Assembly: GCA_947494645.1 (NCBI GenBank)
Contig: CANLVO010000001.1
Span: 1,674,001-1,738,000, forward strand
Source of the DNA: an uncultured Litoreibacter sp.
GTDB lineage: Bacteria > Pseudomonadota > Alphaproteobacteria > Rhodobacterales > Rhodobacteraceae
Length of the DNA: 64,000 nt
Direction of reading: 5' to 3'
Part shown: one piece after another, positions 9,662 to 21,465 of the stretch
Layout: every line of letters starts with the position of its first letter
Numbering within the stretch: position 1 is the first letter of the stretch
Notes under the pieces: generated by a model
Told to the model about the DNA's origin: nothing
Database searches by the model: none
What the model saw: only the letters and a program-made list of their open reading frames with translations
Translations under genes and position numbers: made by a program

Positions 9662-9793
9662 GATCAAGTCCTCCAATACCTTTGAGGCTTAGATATTGGG
9701 ACTGTCGAGGGAAGGCAAAGTCTATCTCAGTATACAATTGTCGCAGGGCGACGTGTTGCGCAGCCTATCGAACACAGCCGTTTTCTCGGCGCG

Positions 9794-10162
9794 TCAGCCT
9801 ATACGTTCAGCTATAATTCGGCTTCGCAAGTCCGGCCATTCCGGCACCATCCGGCGCAATCCACGCGCCCGAAAACTGCGACCAAGCCGGCGGCGCCACG
9901 CAGGTTGAGAAAGATACTTGTGGATGCTCGGAAGCAGCCAATCGGGGTGAAACCCTGTCCATTCGCCAGCAACCGAATAGAGGTTGGGAAGGCAAACCGG
10001 GGCAACCTCATCGCGCAGAATTATATCAATGTCCTCGATGGAGAAAGGTGACGCAATTACTTCGCGCTGGATCTGGTCAAAAGACGAGCTCACGTCAGTG
10101 TCCAAGAACAATTCTGATAATGCGATCCAGACCCTTTCGCGCTCAGATCGGTCCGCTGTCAT
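9794..10162 (-). CDS. Small DUF7079-like protein
   Basis: This 122-aa soluble protein has a SERERVWIALSELFLDTDV start, an NLYSVAGEWTGF centre and a basic C-terminus, which I match tentatively to DUF7079. No function is known to me. Its ATG overlaps the stop codon of the upstream Lrp gene (ATGA), so it is the last gene of a tightly coupled three-gene unit. The C-terminal part is rich in Arg (WRRRLGRSFRARGLRRMVPE). There is no signal peptide or membrane helix. Confidence 0.65.
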   Translation of the reverse strand: MTADRSERERVWIALSELFLDTDVSSSFDQIQREVIASPFSIEDIDIILRDEVAPVCLPNLYSVAGEWTGFHPDWLLPSIHKYLSQPAWRRRLGRSFRARGLRRMVPEWPDLRSRIIAERIG

Positions 10163-10617
10163 TCTAGTGGCCCCGCAAGGCGTTCTTCGCTCAGCAGCAC
10201 ATTGGCCTCTACATTGCCAACACCGGGCAATGTCATGATGCGGCGGCGTAGCACCCTCTCGAAATCAGACAGGTCTCGGGCGACGACGCGCAAGCGGTAG
10301 TCGTAGAGGCCAAGCACGTGTTGCACGGTTTGCACCTCCGGGATCGCAGTCACCGCGCGCTCAAAGTCTTCGAGGGACACACGCCCTTTGGTGGCGAGTT
10401 TCACGCCCAAGAAAACAGTGACCCCAAAGCCCAGCTTTTCTGCATCGAGGTCAACCCGCCTGCCCGTCAGGATGCCGTCTTCTTCCAGCTTGCGAATGCG
10501 CCGCCATGTGGCAGGTTGGCTAAGGCCGAGGGACTTGCCGACCGCGCCCGCGCTTTGCGTGGCGTCTTGGGTGAGCGATTTGAGAATTGCAAAATCAGTA
10601 GAGTCGAGATCGGTCAT
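10159..10617 (-). CDS. Lrp/AsnC family regulator, second of a tandem pair
   Basis: This 152-aa protein has an N-terminal helix-turn-helix at about 5-60 (SAGAVGKSLGLSQPATWRRI) and a C-terminal RAM/AsnC domain with VLGLYDYRLRVVARD, which forms the amino-acid-binding dimer interface. Such proteins sense amino acids. It overlaps the upstream paralog by four bases (ATGA) and the downstream DUF7079-like gene by four bases. The ilvC gene, divergent from this unit, is a plausible target, but that is inference. Confidence 0.92.
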   Translation of the reverse strand: MTDLDSTDFAILKSLTQDATQSAGAVGKSLGLSQPATWRRIRKLEEDGILTGRRVDLDAEKLGFGVTVFLGVKLATKGRVSLEDFERAVTAIPEVQTVQHVLGLYDYRLRVVARDLSDFERVLRRRIMTLPGVGNVEANVLLSEERLAGPLE

Positions 10618-11069
10618 ATCGGTAGCGTTTCGGAAGATTTGATAGTGGCCACATGCATCAGCGCTTCAAGCTCCGCGATATGGGGTAGCGTCAGGATGTG
10701 GTTGCGGTAGAGCGTTTGGTAATGGGCCATGTCACGCGCGACGACGGACAGGCGTACATCGACCACACCGAGAAAGGTTTGAATGGCGATGACCTCTGGG
10801 ATTTTGCGGGCGGCTGCCTGAAAGTCGTCGAAGGCGTTGGCTTGGGTCTTGTCCAAAGTGAAGCGCAGCGAGACCTCGACCGCGTAGTCCAAGGCGGCCC
10901 AATCGATGGTGGCGTGCTGGCCTTTCAACACCCCTTGGCGGGTCAGCTTGTCGAGGCGGCGGGTCGCGGTGGCAGGTTGCATGGCGCAGCGGTCGGCCAA
11001 CTCGGAAATGGGCGCAAGCGGGTCCGCTTGCAGATGGCGCAGCAGGCGTCGATCAGTGTCATCTAACAT
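10614..11069 (-). CDS. Lrp/AsnC family regulator, first of a tandem pair
   Basis: This 151-aa paralog of the next gene has a winged helix at about 2-55 (ISELADRCAMQPATATRRLD) and a RAM domain with TFLGVVDVRLSVVARD. The two tandem proteins are clearly divergent in sequence, so they may form a heteromeric pair rather than being a recent duplication. It is the first gene of the minus-strand unit. Its start lies 137 bases from the ilvC start, and the shared spacer presumably holds both promoters. Confidence 0.92.
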   Translation of the reverse strand: MLDDTDRRLLRHLQADPLAPISELADRCAMQPATATRRLDKLTRQGVLKGQHATIDWAALDYAVEVSLRFTLDKTQANAFDDFQAAARKIPEVIAIQTFLGVVDVRLSVVARDMAHYQTLYRNHILTLPHIAELEALMHVATIKSSETLPI

Positions 11070-11071
11070 GA

Positions 11072-12229
<1,158 letters not shown>

Positions 12230-12263
12230 ACGACTTTGCAGGACCTTACCTGCCTGTCAAAAG

Positions 12264-12300
12264 ACGCCCGCGCCGCCCCGATCAGGCGCGCGGGCGTTTC
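12264..12300 (+). terminator. Rho-independent terminator after ilvC
   Basis: A perfect 10-bp stem (ACGCCCGCGC at 12264-12273 with GCGCGGGCGT at 12288-12297) is followed by TTTCTTAT. It lies about 35 bases after the ilvC stop codon and probably also limits read-through from the convergent small membrane protein gene. Confidence 0.85.
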
Positions 12301-12305
12301 TTATA

Positions 12306-12479
12306 TCAGTGGTTTGGGCCAACGGGATTTGGCCCCGGCCCATCCTTCGCCAAACTGGATTTTGGTGCGTCCGGTTCGTCCAGCCGATCCTCGACGCGCA
12401 TTTTGCTCCATACCGCGAAGCCAATAACCAGAGCGAAGGTTACGATCGGCAAAACCCACAGGAGGGGAAAATCTTCCAT
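12306..12479 (-). CDS. Small single-pass membrane protein
   Basis: This 57-aa protein has one hydrophobic helix (about residues 5-24, PLLWVLPIVTFALVIGFAVW) followed by a charged and proline-rich tail (VEDRLDEPDAP). The ATG at 12479 is preceded by AAGGAG at a suitable distance, although the frame is open further upstream. I do not recognise a family. It stands alone between the ilvC terminator and the divergent EamA gene. The good ribosome binding site and membrane pattern make it a likely real gene. Confidence 0.65.
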   Translation of the reverse strand: MEDFPLLWVLPIVTFALVIGFAVWSKMRVEDRLDEPDAPKSSLAKDGPGPNPVGPNH

Positions 12480-12617
12480 GACATTTCTCCTTATTTTGAG
12501 TGACACGGCGCTGGAGTATCCGTAGCCGTCAATTGCCAAGCAAACGCCTCGCGAACCGCATGGGTTCCGGGGCAAATCCGCACACCGTGGCGCATACGAG
12601 AAACACATCGAGCCATC

Positions 12618-13538
12618 ATGACCGCACCAGAGACCCAAAGCCCCGGCCTTTTGAACTGGCTCACCCTTGCTCTGTTAGGGTTGATCTGGGGCGCGTCTTT
12701 CATGTCGATCAGCGTCGCGTTGGAAGGCACTGGGCCGCTAAGCGTCGCTGCGATCCGGTTGGTCATTGCCGCCGTCACGTTGTGCGCCGTCTCGACGGCA
12801 ATGGGGCTCAAACTTCCAGCAGTTGGCGAGCGAAAACTTTGGCTGTGCATCATTGGGCTTGGGCTGTTTACCAACGCGGTCCCGTTCACTTTGCTAAGCC
12901 TCGCGATCCAAAACGTGCCGTCCGCCTTCGCCGGGCTGACCATGGCAGCCGTTCCTCTTCTTGTACTGCCTCTGGCCCATTTCTTGGTGCCTGGTGAGCG
13001 CATGAGCCGCATCAAAACCGCAGGCTTTGCCCTTGGATTCATTGGGGTTCTTGTTCTCATTGGTGTCGGTGATCTGCTGAGCGGAGATGGTACCGGCTGG
13101 TCACGTCTAGCCTGCATCATAGCTGCGTTTTGCTATGCCATTGGCTCAATCATCACCCGGATCGCGCCCCCTGTGCACCCGCTCGCCTTTTCCAGTGGAG
13201 GCCTGCTGGTCGGCGCCCTGATCATGCTTCCCATAGCGCTGAGCATAGAAGGCTTGCCCGGAACAATGACCCCAAGTGTCTGGGGCGCACTTATCTATTT
13301 GGGGCTTGGCCCCACGGCGCTGGCCACAATCTTGCTGGTCCGCGTGATCCAATCTGCAGGACCCAGCTTTATGAGCCTCGTAAATTATCAAGTGCCGGTC
13401 TGGTCAGTGATCTTCGGCGTCACCTTCCTCAACGAAACGCTCCCCGCAAACTTCATCATTGCGCTCGCGCTCATCCTCGGTGGGCTCGCGATCAGTCAGG
13501 CCAGCCAACGCAGGTTGGGCCGATACCCTTCGGCCTGA
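12618..13538 (+). CDS. EamA/DMT family transporter (first of a tandem pair)
   Basis: This 306-aa inner-membrane protein has ten predicted helices arranged as two EamA repeats, the pattern of drug/metabolite exporters. The first repeat begins with GLIWGASFMSISVALEG and the second at about residue 160. The substrate is unknown; such proteins often export amino acids or other metabolites. It is followed 70 bases later by a paralog with the same organisation, so the pair probably arose by tandem duplication. Confidence 0.9.
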   Translation: MTAPETQSPGLLNWLTLALLGLIWGASFMSISVALEGTGPLSVAAIRLVIAAVTLCAVSTAMGLKLPAVGERKLWLCIIGLGLFTNAVPFTLLSLAIQNVPSAFAGLTMAAVPLLVLPLAHFLVPGERMSRIKTAGFALGFIGVLVLIGVGDLLSGDGTGWSRLACIIAAFCYAIGSIITRIAPPVHPLAFSSGGLLVGALIMLPIALSIEGLPGTMTPSVWGALIYLGLGPTALATILLVRVIQSAGPSFMSLVNYQVPVWSVIFGVTFLNETLPANFIIALALILGGLAISQASQRRLGRYPSA

Positions 13539-13608
13539 GGGCTTCGCATCTCATCGAACCATGCAAGTCCCCCTCGCCCCTGACCTGCTGACGGTCTAAG
13601 CCTGTGCT

Positions 13609-14541
13609 ATGACACCAACCCCTCAAAACCCAGGCCTTGCCAATTGGTTGCTGATTGCGACCTTGGGCGTGACGTGGGGCGGCGCCTTCATGCTGGTCAG
13701 CCTATCGCTGGAAGGCTTCGGCCCATGGACCGTCGCCGCTGGCCGCACTCTGCTTGGAGGGCTGGTCCTGTGGGTCATCGGGGCTGCTCTTGGACAAGGG
13801 CTGAACACCATTCCGTCCCGACGCGGATGGGGGTTTGCCATAGTTGTCGGACTAGGCGCCATCGCGTTGCCCTTCTCGCTTCTCAGCTGGGGACAACAAT
13901 TCATCCCATCAGCCTTTGCTGGCGTGGCCATGGGCGCGGTACCGCTCTTGGTTTTGCCGCTCGTCGCGATTTTCTCGCCTGACGAAGGTATTGGTCCGCG
14001 ACGCATCATAGGCCTGTTGCTCGGCTTTGCAGGACTCGCGATCCTGTTGGGCAAGGAAGCATTTACTCCCTCAGGCGATGCACTTGAGGGGGCTGGCAGA
14101 CTGGCGTGCCTTGGGGCCGCTGCGTGCTACGCCTGCGGGTCAGTCACCACGCGGCATTCACCTGCAATGCCACCCCTAGCCTTCGCCACCGCGTGCCTAT
14201 TAATTGCGACGGTCGCTTTGGTGCCTGTCGCCGTCCTGTTCGAAGGCGTGCCGAGAACCTTCCCGGCGGGCCCGACCACCGCCCTGATCCTTGCTGCTTT
14301 GCTGCCCACCGCCGCAGCGACCGTGATCCGGGTGCGTGTCATCACAACGGCAGGCAGCCTGTTCATGTCGCTCACCAGTTATCAGGTGCCCATTTGGTCG
14401 GTCATTTTTGGCGTTGTGCTACTGAAAGAGGACCTGCCCCCGCAATTGTTTGTCGCCCTCGCGCTGATCCTGCTGGGGATCGGCGTCAGCCAGTCACGCG
14501 CTATTGCTAAAGTGTTCAATGGCCTTGGGAAACGGGGCTAG
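13609..14541 (+). CDS. EamA/DMT family transporter (second of a tandem pair)
   Basis: This 310-aa paralog of the preceding gene shares the PGLxNWL start, the [20 protein letters not shown] first helix pair and the [13 protein letters not shown] helix near residue 265. Ten membrane segments in two repeats are expected. The substrate is unknown. Its stop codon overlaps the convergent glmM stop by four bases, so no separate terminator fits between them. Confidence 0.9.
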   Translation: MTPTPQNPGLANWLLIATLGVTWGGAFMLVSLSLEGFGPWTVAAGRTLLGGLVLWVIGAALGQGLNTIPSRRGWGFAIVVGLGAIALPFSLLSWGQQFIPSAFAGVAMGAVPLLVLPLVAIFSPDEGIGPRRIIGLLLGFAGLAILLGKEAFTPSGDALEGAGRLACLGAAACYACGSVTTRHSPAMPPLAFATACLLIATVALVPVAVLFEGVPRTFPAGPTTALILAALLPTAAATVIRVRVITTAGSLFMSLTSYQVPIWSVIFGVVLLKEDLPPQLFVALALILLGIGVSQSRAIAKVFNGLGKRG

Positions 14542-15878
14542 ACAGCCGCCTCGACCGCGTCGACGACGGACTTAACGACTCGCCGCAGTTGAGCTTCATC
14601 CTCGCATTCCGCCATCACCCGGATCAAAGGTTCGGTCCCGGATTTACGGATCAGCAACCGTCCGGCGTCACTAAGGTCTGTCTCCGCATCCGCGATAGCT
14701 TGCTTCACTTGCGCGTCGTTCAACGGCTGCTTGCCCGCCCCAAAGCGGACATTCTGCAGCATCTGCGGCACCGGCTCAAACTGCTGTGTCAGCAGGGAGG
14801 CTGGCTGCCCTGTCTCTACCATAGCTGCAAGAAATTGGAGCCCAGCCAACAGGCCATCCCCGGTTGTAGCGTAATCCGTCATCACGATATGGCCGGATTG
14901 CTCCCCCCCAAGGTTGAACCCCTGTTCCCTCATCGCCGAGACAACGTACCGATCTCCAACATTGGTGCGTTCGAGCCGCAGCCCTTGGGTCTTCAGGTGC
15001 CGTTCCAGCCCGAGGTTGGACATCACCGTGGCCACCAGCGTGTCGCCTTTCAGCTTGCCGTGCTCAGACCAGCGGCTGGCCAGAAGCGCCATCAATTGGT
15101 CGCCATCCGCAACCTTCCCGTTCTCATCCAGCACCATCACCCGGTCGGCATCCCCGTCGAGACAAATGCCAACATGCGCCCCATGATCAAGGATCGCCTC
15201 AGCCGCGAGCGCGGTATCGGTCGAGCCACAATTCTCGTTGATGTTGAAACCGTTGGGCGACACGCCGATGGGCACCACTTCGGCGCCCAACTCATACAGC
15301 ACCTCGGGCGCAGCCTTGTAGCCAGCCCCATTGGCGCAATCGATCACGACTTTCAGACCGTCGAGCCGCAACCCATGTGGAAATGTCGCTTTGACCCTCT
15401 CGACGTAACGGCCGCGCGCATCATCAATCCGTTTGGCTCTGCCAATATTCTGCGGCTGCGCAGGCAGAATGTCGCCCTCCAGCAATTGCTCGATTTCCCG
15501 CTCTGCCTCATCGGAAAGCTTATACCCGTCGGGGCCGAAGAACTTGATACCGTTGTCGTAATGCGGGTTATGAGAGGCAGAGATCATCACACCCAGATCA
15601 GCCCGCATAGACTGGGTCAGCAGTCCAATGGCAGGCGTGGGCATTGGACCCACAAGAAAGACGTTCATCCCTGTCGAGGTCAGCCCAGCGGTCAGCGCAT
15701 TTTCCAGCATATAACCTGACAGCCGGGTATCTTTGCCAATCACCACACGGTGGTCATTGCCATCTTGACGGAAATACCGGCCTGCTGCGGCTCCGAGTTT
15801 GAGCGCATGTTCTGCGGTCATTGGAAAGGTATTGGCCCGCCCACGCACGCCATCTGTCCCGAAAATCTTGCGTGCCAT
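14538..15878 (-). CDS. glmM: Phosphoglucosamine mutase
   Basis: GlmM interconverts glucosamine-6-phosphate and glucosamine-1-phosphate on the route to UDP-GlcNAc for peptidoglycan and LPS. The 446-aa length is standard. The phosphorylated serine is Ser102 in [13 protein letters not shown], the Mg2+-binding loop is DGDADRVM and the phosphate-binding loop [12 protein letters not shown] is near the C-terminus. It starts four bases after folP ends and is the last gene of a folB-folP-glmM operon. Confidence 0.97.
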   Translation of the reverse strand: MARKIFGTDGVRGRANTFPMTAEHALKLGAAAGRYFRQDGNDHRVVIGKDTRLSGYMLENALTAGLTSTGMNVFLVGPMPTPAIGLLTQSMRADLGVMISASHNPHYDNGIKFFGPDGYKLSDEAEREIEQLLEGDILPAQPQNIGRAKRIDDARGRYVERVKATFPHGLRLDGLKVVIDCANGAGYKAAPEVLYELGAEVVPIGVSPNGFNINENCGSTDTALAAEAILDHGAHVGICLDGDADRVMVLDENGKVADGDQLMALLASRWSEHGKLKGDTLVATVMSNLGLERHLKTQGLRLERTNVGDRYVVSAMREQGFNLGGEQSGHIVMTDYATTGDGLLAGLQFLAAMVETGQPASLLTQQFEPVPQMLQNVRFGAGKQPLNDAQVKQAIADAETDLSDAGRLLIRKSGTEPLIRVMAECEDEAQLRRVVKSVVDAVEAAV

Positions 15879-15882
15879 GATA

Positions 15883-16902
15883 TTATTCCTGCTCTTGGTT
15901 CAGCATCGCTTCCCACAGCGCGAAGGCTTGGGCATGCGCCTCTATATCATGAGCCCGGATCATCTGAACAGCCTGCGAAAGCCCTTTTAGAGCAACCGTA
16001 ACAGAGCCCGGAGCGCGGCGGCTGGCCTCCGGTGCATTCCCAATTGTGCCAATGAACCTCTTGCGCGACACGCCCAGCAAAAGCGGGCAGCCAAGCCCAT
16101 GAAACAGCGACAGCCCGTTAATCAGCGTCAAGTTGTGCGCGGCGGTTTTTCCAAATCCAATACCAGGGTCGAGAATGATCTGCGCGCGATCCAGCCCCGC
16201 ATCCAAGGCCAGTTGAACCCGGTCCTCCAGATAGTCGTACACGTCCAGCAATACGTTGTCGTAGCGCGGGTCTTTCTGCATGGTTCGCGGGTCGCCTTGC
16301 GCATGCATCAGACAAATCGGCGCACCGGTTTCTTTCGCAACATCAAGCATTTCCGCGTCAAAGCTCATTGCCGACACATCATTGAGCAGGTGAGCACCCG
16401 CTTGCAGCGCAGCCAGGGCCACCGCTGACTTCCGCGTATCGATAGAGATCGGAACGTCTTCGCCCGCCGCCCGGAGCGCCTCAATGACTGGCACCGTGCG
16501 CGACAGTTCTTTTTCAACTTCGACAAGCTGCGCACCCGGGCGCGTGGACTCTCCGCCCACGTCCAACAGATGCGCACCTTGCGCTACCATCTCTGCCGCC
16601 CGGATGGTGGCCGTCTGAACGGTATCGAACTTGCCCCCATCTGAAAAACTATCCGGCGTGGTGTTCAGGACACCCATCAAGATCGGGCGCTCAAATGTAA
16701 GCCCCTCAGGGGCTGAGCGCTGCTCCGTCAACCTGCCACGCAACGCGTCTGAGAGGACCGAAACCGACTGCACCTCAGGTGCCGCCCCCCGTTGCAGCAC
16801 CTCAACCTGATCAAACCAGATGCGCGGATGACCTGCCAGAGGCAGCGCGCCTTCAGGGCGGGCTGCATCAGTCCTCGCAATGGGGCGATAATAGAGCGTC
16901 AT
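15883..16902 (-). CDS. folP: Dihydropteroate synthase
   Basis: FolP joins p-aminobenzoate to dihydropterin pyrophosphate in folate synthesis and is the sulfonamide target. The TIM-barrel signatures [16 protein letters not shown] and [13 protein letters not shown] are intact, and DPGIGFGKT carries further pterin-site residues. At 339 aa it is longer than the usual ~280 because about 70 residues precede the first signature; that extension has no motif I recognise. It lies 10 bases after folB and 4 bases before glmM. Confidence 0.95.
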   Translation of the reverse strand: MTLYYRPIARTDAARPEGALPLAGHPRIWFDQVEVLQRGAAPEVQSVSVLSDALRGRLTEQRSAPEGLTFERPILMGVLNTTPDSFSDGGKFDTVQTATIRAAEMVAQGAHLLDVGGESTRPGAQLVEVEKELSRTVPVIEALRAAGEDVPISIDTRKSAVALAALQAGAHLLNDVSAMSFDAEMLDVAKETGAPICLMHAQGDPRTMQKDPRYDNVLLDVYDYLEDRVQLALDAGLDRAQIILDPGIGFGKTAAHNLTLINGLSLFHGLGCPLLLGVSRKRFIGTIGNAPEASRRAPGSVTVALKGLSQAVQMIRAHDIEAHAQAFALWEAMLNQEQE

Positions 16903-16912
16903 TTGCAGCGCC

Positions 16913-17773
16913 TCACGTCTCAGAGATCCCAGTCCATGTCAGCATTTCCCTAGCGGAGAACTCTTCACAGAACCATCGCGCCAACGCACCTGCGTCTACA
17001 TCGGTCAGGTCTGGTTTATCAGTGGAATCCAGTACAATCTTCGAAGGCGCCCACACGCTGATCTGGCCTTGTTTCATTGCCCATTCCAGCTCTGTTCTGG
17101 TACTGACCACGACGCAGCGGGGGTCACGAGCGGCCAAAACCCACGCCTGCTGCTCAAGAGCCAACAAATCGATCCGGCGTTGCGCAGCGGGATGTCCCGC
17201 CTGCAACCGTTCCGCCTCATTTTGCCCTACGCAAAGGATCACCGGAGCGCCGGCATCCTGCAACTGGTCCAACCGGGCCGACAAGTCCGGGCTACGGACT
17301 GCCGGGGCCTCTAGCAAGACGACAACGGGTTGAATAACCTCAGGTTCAGCGACTTCGACGGTGTCGTGGTCTCGCACGATCTCGACCCCCAATGCACCTG
17401 GGCCGCGATCGAGCTTTTCGATGCGAATAAAGACCCTTGCAGCGCGAGGATCAGCCAGGATGTCTTCTGCAACCCGCTCCGCGAGTGTCTCAAGAAGGTT
17501 CAGCCGCTCCGAGGCAAGCTCGCGGTCAATCGCATCAGTAATCGCATCGTAGCTGAGGATGCGGTCGACATCGTCCTCAAGACCGTCAGGCAGCCGAACC
17601 TCGACGACCACATTGAAGCAAATGCGCTGCGTTGTCCCCCGCTCCGCCTGAAACGCACCTATTTCGACCTCACGGATATGATCGCGCAAGGAGATGCGGT
17701 CACGCAGCTCATCACTGGTCGCCGCCGCACGCTCGGATGGATGAGCGAAGGCCAATTTGATCTCAGAAGTCAC
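16913..17773 (-). CDS. folB: Dihydroneopterin aldolase with C-terminal extension
   Basis: FolB cleaves dihydroneopterin to 6-hydroxymethyl-dihydropterin. The first ~120 residues are the aldolase domain (RISLRDHIREVEIGAFQAER; LLETLAERVAEDIL carrying the catalytic-region Glu; IRIEKLDRGPGALGVEI). A further ~145 residues follow (PVVVLLEAPAVRSPDLSARL and so on) and look like an alternating beta/alpha domain of unknown role. The GTG at 17773 is chosen because AAGAGAGG precedes it by 8 bases; a TTG eight codons upstream is the alternative. It is the first gene of the folB-folP-glmM operon. Confidence 0.88.
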   Translation of the reverse strand: MTSEIKLAFAHPSERAAATSDELRDRISLRDHIREVEIGAFQAERGTTQRICFNVVVEVRLPDGLEDDVDRILSYDAITDAIDRELASERLNLLETLAERVAEDILADPRAARVFIRIEKLDRGPGALGVEIVRDHDTVEVAEPEVIQPVVVLLEAPAVRSPDLSARLDQLQDAGAPVILCVGQNEAERLQAGHPAAQRRIDLLALEQQAWVLAARDPRCVVVSTRTELEWAMKQGQISVWAPSKIVLDSTDKPDLTDVDAGALARWFCEEFSAREMLTWTGISET

Positions 17774-17872
17774 CGGACACGCCTCTCTTAGCTCCAAGCG
17801 TGGTCTGGATAGCAGCCCAAGGCGGCACTGTCGCGGAGAAACCCGAACCCGAACGGGTCAAAAGCGAACGGG

Positions 17873-18577
17873 TCAGCTGGGTTTATAGAACAGATGCACA
17901 CCCAGACGCGCCGTGCGCTGGAACTTGCGCGCCCAACGAGGGTTCACGGCCGTCGTATGATAGAACATGGCCCCACCTGACAGCTTTCGTGGTGCACCAT
18001 CAAGCATCATACGCGCAACTTTACCGACGCGCTTATATGCGCCCGGCTCGCGAATGTGTTCAGGATGGCCATCGCATGTGTAGGTGAACTGGCACGCATA
18101 CTTGCGACCTGTGCCCTGACGGATCACACCACAGACGGTGTTCGGGAAACGTTTCGACTCGACCCGGTTCAAGATAACCTCGGCCACAGCAATCTGGCCT
18201 TTCAAGGACTCGCCGCGTGCTTCAAAGTACAGCGCCTCTGCAAGACATTGCCATTGCGCACCGCCCGTCGCAGTTGGACGTGCGTTCAACTCGTCGAGGC
18301 TGAGTGTCAGGCTTCCCGCACCAGCTGCGGCCTGACCTTGCACCTGTTTGGCAATCTGGGCAGCCCGGTCGCTGCGCAACTGACCTTTGCGAGTATTGTC
18401 TGTGCGGATCATCTTGAGGAAGCTGTCGCTGATCACGCTATCCTGCAACGCTTCGAAATTTGGATTGCCGGATGTTGTTCCAGCACCTTGGATGGCTTGA
18501 TCGGCCTGCGCCGCAACGGGCGCAAGAACCAGTGCGCCAGCCAAGCTGGCGCGCAATAACGCAGTCTTTACACTCAT
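17873..18577 (-). CDS. SleB-like cell wall hydrolase
   Basis: This 234-aa secreted protein has a signal peptide (cleavage after about residue 25, PVAAQAD). The C-terminal Hydrolase_2 (SleB/CwlJ) domain spans about 105-232, with LAEALYFEARGESLKGQIAV carrying the catalytic-region Glu, followed by ILNRVESKRFPNTVCGVI. Such enzymes cleave peptidoglycan; in this non-sporulating group a role in wall turnover is likely. It is monocistronic, about 100 bases upstream of folB on the same strand. Confidence 0.88.
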   Translation of the reverse strand: MSVKTALLRASLAGALVLAPVAAQADQAIQGAGTTSGNPNFEALQDSVISDSFLKMIRTDNTRKGQLRSDRAAQIAKQVQGQAAAGAGSLTLSLDELNARPTATGGAQWQCLAEALYFEARGESLKGQIAVAEVILNRVESKRFPNTVCGVIRQGTGRKYACQFTYTCDGHPEHIREPGAYKRVGKVARMMLDGAPRKLSGGAMFYHTTAVNPRWARKFQRTARLGVHLFYKPS

Positions 18578-18764
18578 GAACTTCTTCCCACCTTATGCAA
18601 TGCCGGCCCACACCGGCACGTCGCAGCCCCCCACGGGTGCGCATTCTGTCTCTTACTCTGCAGCGGCGTATAGAGTTTCTGAAAGTTTGCGTCCAGCGAA
18701 CCGGCAAAACCTCGCCTATTGCGTTTCTAAGACCCCTATTAATATGGCTTTTTTCAAACAGCCC

Positions 18765-21341
18765 TCATTCTGGCACGTAGTTCGAGTCTTCCGGGAACTC
18801 TAACCCGTTATCCACAGAACGCGGCTCGCGAATCGCAAGATGGGCTGCAGCAAGCCGCGCGACAGGCACGCGGTAAGGAGAACAAGACACGTAGTCCAGC
18901 CCTAAATCGCGGCAAAACGCGATGCTTTCGGGATCCCCACCATGCTCCCCACAAACCGACAGAACAACTTTCGACCGCACTGCCCGCCCTCGGTCACTGG
19001 CCAGCGCCAAAAGCTCCCCGACCCCGTCACGATCAAGCGCGTGAAACGGGTCTTCCGGGAAAACACCCTTCTGCACATAGTCAGACATAAAACGCCCAGC
19101 GTCATCGCGAGACAGCCCGTAAGTCATCTGCGTAAGGTCATTCGTCCCAAAGCTCAGGAAGCTCGCATGCGTCGCGATATCGCCGGCACGCAATGCAGCA
19201 CGTGGGGTTTCAACCATTACACCGAGCCTGTAATCCAGTGTCTCCCCTGTCCGGGTCATCACATCCGCCGCAACCGCATCAATCCGCGACTTGACCAGTT
19301 CAACCTCGCGCTTGGCTGACACCAGCGGGATCATGATCTCTGGGACCACCTCCGGATTGTCTGGTGTACGGGCCTGCAAAGCGGCCTCGAATATAGCGCG
19401 GGCCTGCATGTCATAGATCTCAGGCACAGTGATGCCCAGCCGCACGCCGCGCATCCCGAGCATAGGGTTGAACTCCGTTAAGGCGTCGATGCGAACCTGC
19501 ACTTCCTTGGCACTCAGCCCCATAGCTTCCGCCATCTCCTTGATGCCCTGACGGCTCGAAGGCAGGAACTCGTGCAACGGTGGATCAAACAGGCGAAGAC
19601 AGACGGGCCGATGCGCCATGATCGTAAAAATCTCAGCAAAATCATCACGTTGCATCGGAAGGAGCCGGGCTAGTGCCGCAGCGCGATCTTCGCTTTCCTG
19701 CGCAAAGATCGCTTCGCGCAATACGGTAAGTCTGTCCTCGGCGAAAAACATGTGCTCGGTGCGGGTCAGACCGATCCCCTCCGCCTCAAACATCCGCGCG
19801 ACCGTGGCCTCCGGCGGCGTATCTGCGTTGGCCCGCACCCCAATATCGCGATGCTCATCTGCCCAGCTCAGAAGTTTTTCAAGCGGCCCGCCAATACCAG
19901 CCTCAATCAGTTTCAGCTCGCCAGCCAGCGCCTGACCCGAAGTGCCATCGAGCGTGATCACATCTCCCGCCCGGAAGACACGGCCATCTTTCGTCGTCAA
20001 AGTCTTTGATCTTGCGTCAATTTCCAGATCCGACGCGCCAGAAACGCAAGGCAGTCCGAGACCACGTGCGATCACGGCGGCATGGCTGGTCTGCCCTCCA
20101 CGCTCCGTTAAAATACCTCGCGCGACGTGCATGCCGCGAATATCCTCCGGCGCCGTTTCACGCCTGACAAGAATGCAGGGTTCACCTTGCGCTGCGGAGG
20201 CTTGGGCGGCGGCGGCGTCGAAGACCAGTTTGCCGCTGGCCGCACCCGGGCTGGCGGCGATGCCGGTGGAGATCACGTCGCGATTTGCATCAGCGTGCAC
20301 TTGCTGGTGCAGCAAATCAGAGACTGCCTTGGGAGCAATCCGCAATACGGCATCCGCCTGCGAGATGATCCCGTCGTCGGCCAGAGACACCGCCGTGGCC
20401 ACTTGAGCCCGGGCACTGCGGGGCGCGACGATTGCATCCAGCAGGAACAGCTTGCCGCCCTCCAGCGTGAAATCGATCTGCATTTCTTCCCGAAGACCCT
20501 TACGAGCTTTGGCGCCCAACTCTTTGAGCTGGTTAAATATTTCCGGCTGGTTATCTTGCAGGGACGGCCCACGATCGTCATGGGTGAGATACATGGCATC
20601 CCCCTCGCCACTCAGCGCGTCCCGCCCTTGGGACTGGCGCATATAGCGCCCAGTGTCTTGTGGCGCGCCGGTCTCGGAATGCACAAACTGCATGACCCCT
20701 GCGCCGCTTTCGCCTTTGCCCATACCGAAGGCCATGCGTTGGACGACAAGGCCCAGTCCGGCGTCCTCGGGGGCGCCGTTGGACATGCGCAGGAGGCGGG
20801 CGGAGGTGCCTTCCCAGGCACGGGCCATGGATTTCAGCACCTCGAAGACTTGCGTCTCTATCTCTTGCGGAAAGGCCTCGTCCATCTCCTGCTCGTAGGC
20901 GTCATAGGCATTTTCTACTGTTAAATCAGGGGCATCGAACATGTCTTCGTCCAGACGGGCCACCTCGATGGCGTAGGATCGGATGAATTTCAGATGCAAA
21001 TCATGGGCCGCAGGGGCGCCCAAACGGGAGGCGAAGAAGGCCTCGTTGGCGCGATTCATGCCTATATTCAATACGGTAGGCGGTCCGCCCCAGTGCGGCT
21101 CGACGGGCGAGGAGCGCACGGAGAGCACGGGCCAGCTGCCAAAATTGTCCAGAAGTGCCTTGAGATCCGGGCGTTGGCCGGAGGCGATTTTGCGCACCAA
21201 TGGGATCGAGAGCGCCACTGTGTCGGGCACCGGCATGTCTAATCTTATCAATCTTTGCAGACACTTAGCCCGCGCACCATGAAGCCGGCGGCTGATCGAG
21301 GCCGTCTGGGTGATGCGTTCAAAATTGATCGAGTCCAACAT
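18765..21341 (-). CDS. ppdK: PEP-utilising enzyme of the pyruvate phosphate dikinase family
   Basis: PPDK interconverts pyruvate, ATP and phosphate with PEP, AMP and PPi. In this 858-aa protein the swivelling phosphohistidine domain has His420 in [13 protein letters not shown]. The C-terminal PEP/pyruvate barrel has [22 protein letters not shown] and the catalytic Cys in [10 protein letters not shown]. The N-terminal ATP-grasp part is divergent: the loop normally reading RSGA-SMPGMMDT is here [17 protein letters not shown] at 21341 follows GAGG; one nine codons upstream is the alternative. It lies downstream of glyS across a repeat-rich spacer. Nucleotide specificity is uncertain, so it could be a related PEP synthase-like enzyme. 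Confidence 0.85.
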   Translation of the reverse strand: MLDSINFERITQTASISRRLHGARAKCLQRLIRLDMPVPDTVALSIPLVRKIASGQRPDLKALLDNFGSWPVLSVRSSPVEPHWGGPPTVLNIGMNRANEAFFASRLGAPAAHDLHLKFIRSYAIEVARLDEDMFDAPDLTVENAYDAYEQEMDEAFPQEIETQVFEVLKSMARAWEGTSARLLRMSNGAPEDAGLGLVVQRMAFGMGKGESGAGVMQFVHSETGAPQDTGRYMRQSQGRDALSGEGDAMYLTHDDRGPSLQDNQPEIFNQLKELGAKARKGLREEMQIDFTLEGGKLFLLDAIVAPRSARAQVATAVSLADDGIISQADAVLRIAPKAVSDLLHQQVHADANRDVISTGIAASPGAASGKLVFDAAAAQASAAQGEPCILVRRETAPEDIRGMHVARGILTERGGQTSHAAVIARGLGLPCVSGASDLEIDARSKTLTTKDGRVFRAGDVITLDGTSGQALAGELKLIEAGIGGPLEKLLSWADEHRDIGVRANADTPPEATVARMFEAEGIGLTRTEHMFFAEDRLTVLREAIFAQESEDRAAALARLLPMQRDDFAEIFTIMAHRPVCLRLFDPPLHEFLPSSRQGIKEMAEAMGLSAKEVQVRIDALTEFNPMLGMRGVRLGITVPEIYDMQARAIFEAALQARTPDNPEVVPEIMIPLVSAKREVELVKSRIDAVAADVMTRTGETLDYRLGVMVETPRAALRAGDIATHASFLSFGTNDLTQMTYGLSRDDAGRFMSDYVQKGVFPEDPFHALDRDGVGELLALASDRGRAVRSKVVLSVCGEHGGDPESIAFCRDLGLDYVSCSPYRVPVARLAAAHLAIREPRSVDNGLEFPEDSNYVPE

Positions 21342-21465
21342 GTGGGCACCTCTTCTGCGCCGCAGCATAGTCGCATGAAGCTGTCAATCAACTGTTACAT
21401 TACGGAATTTGGGACGGTGTGTCTCAATATCGGACAATCCGGGTCGCGCGGGGCGTCTGGCCGGG

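Noticed and set aside
14589-15719. 376-codon open frame on the plus strand
   Set aside because: It is antisense to glmM and has no recognisable domain.
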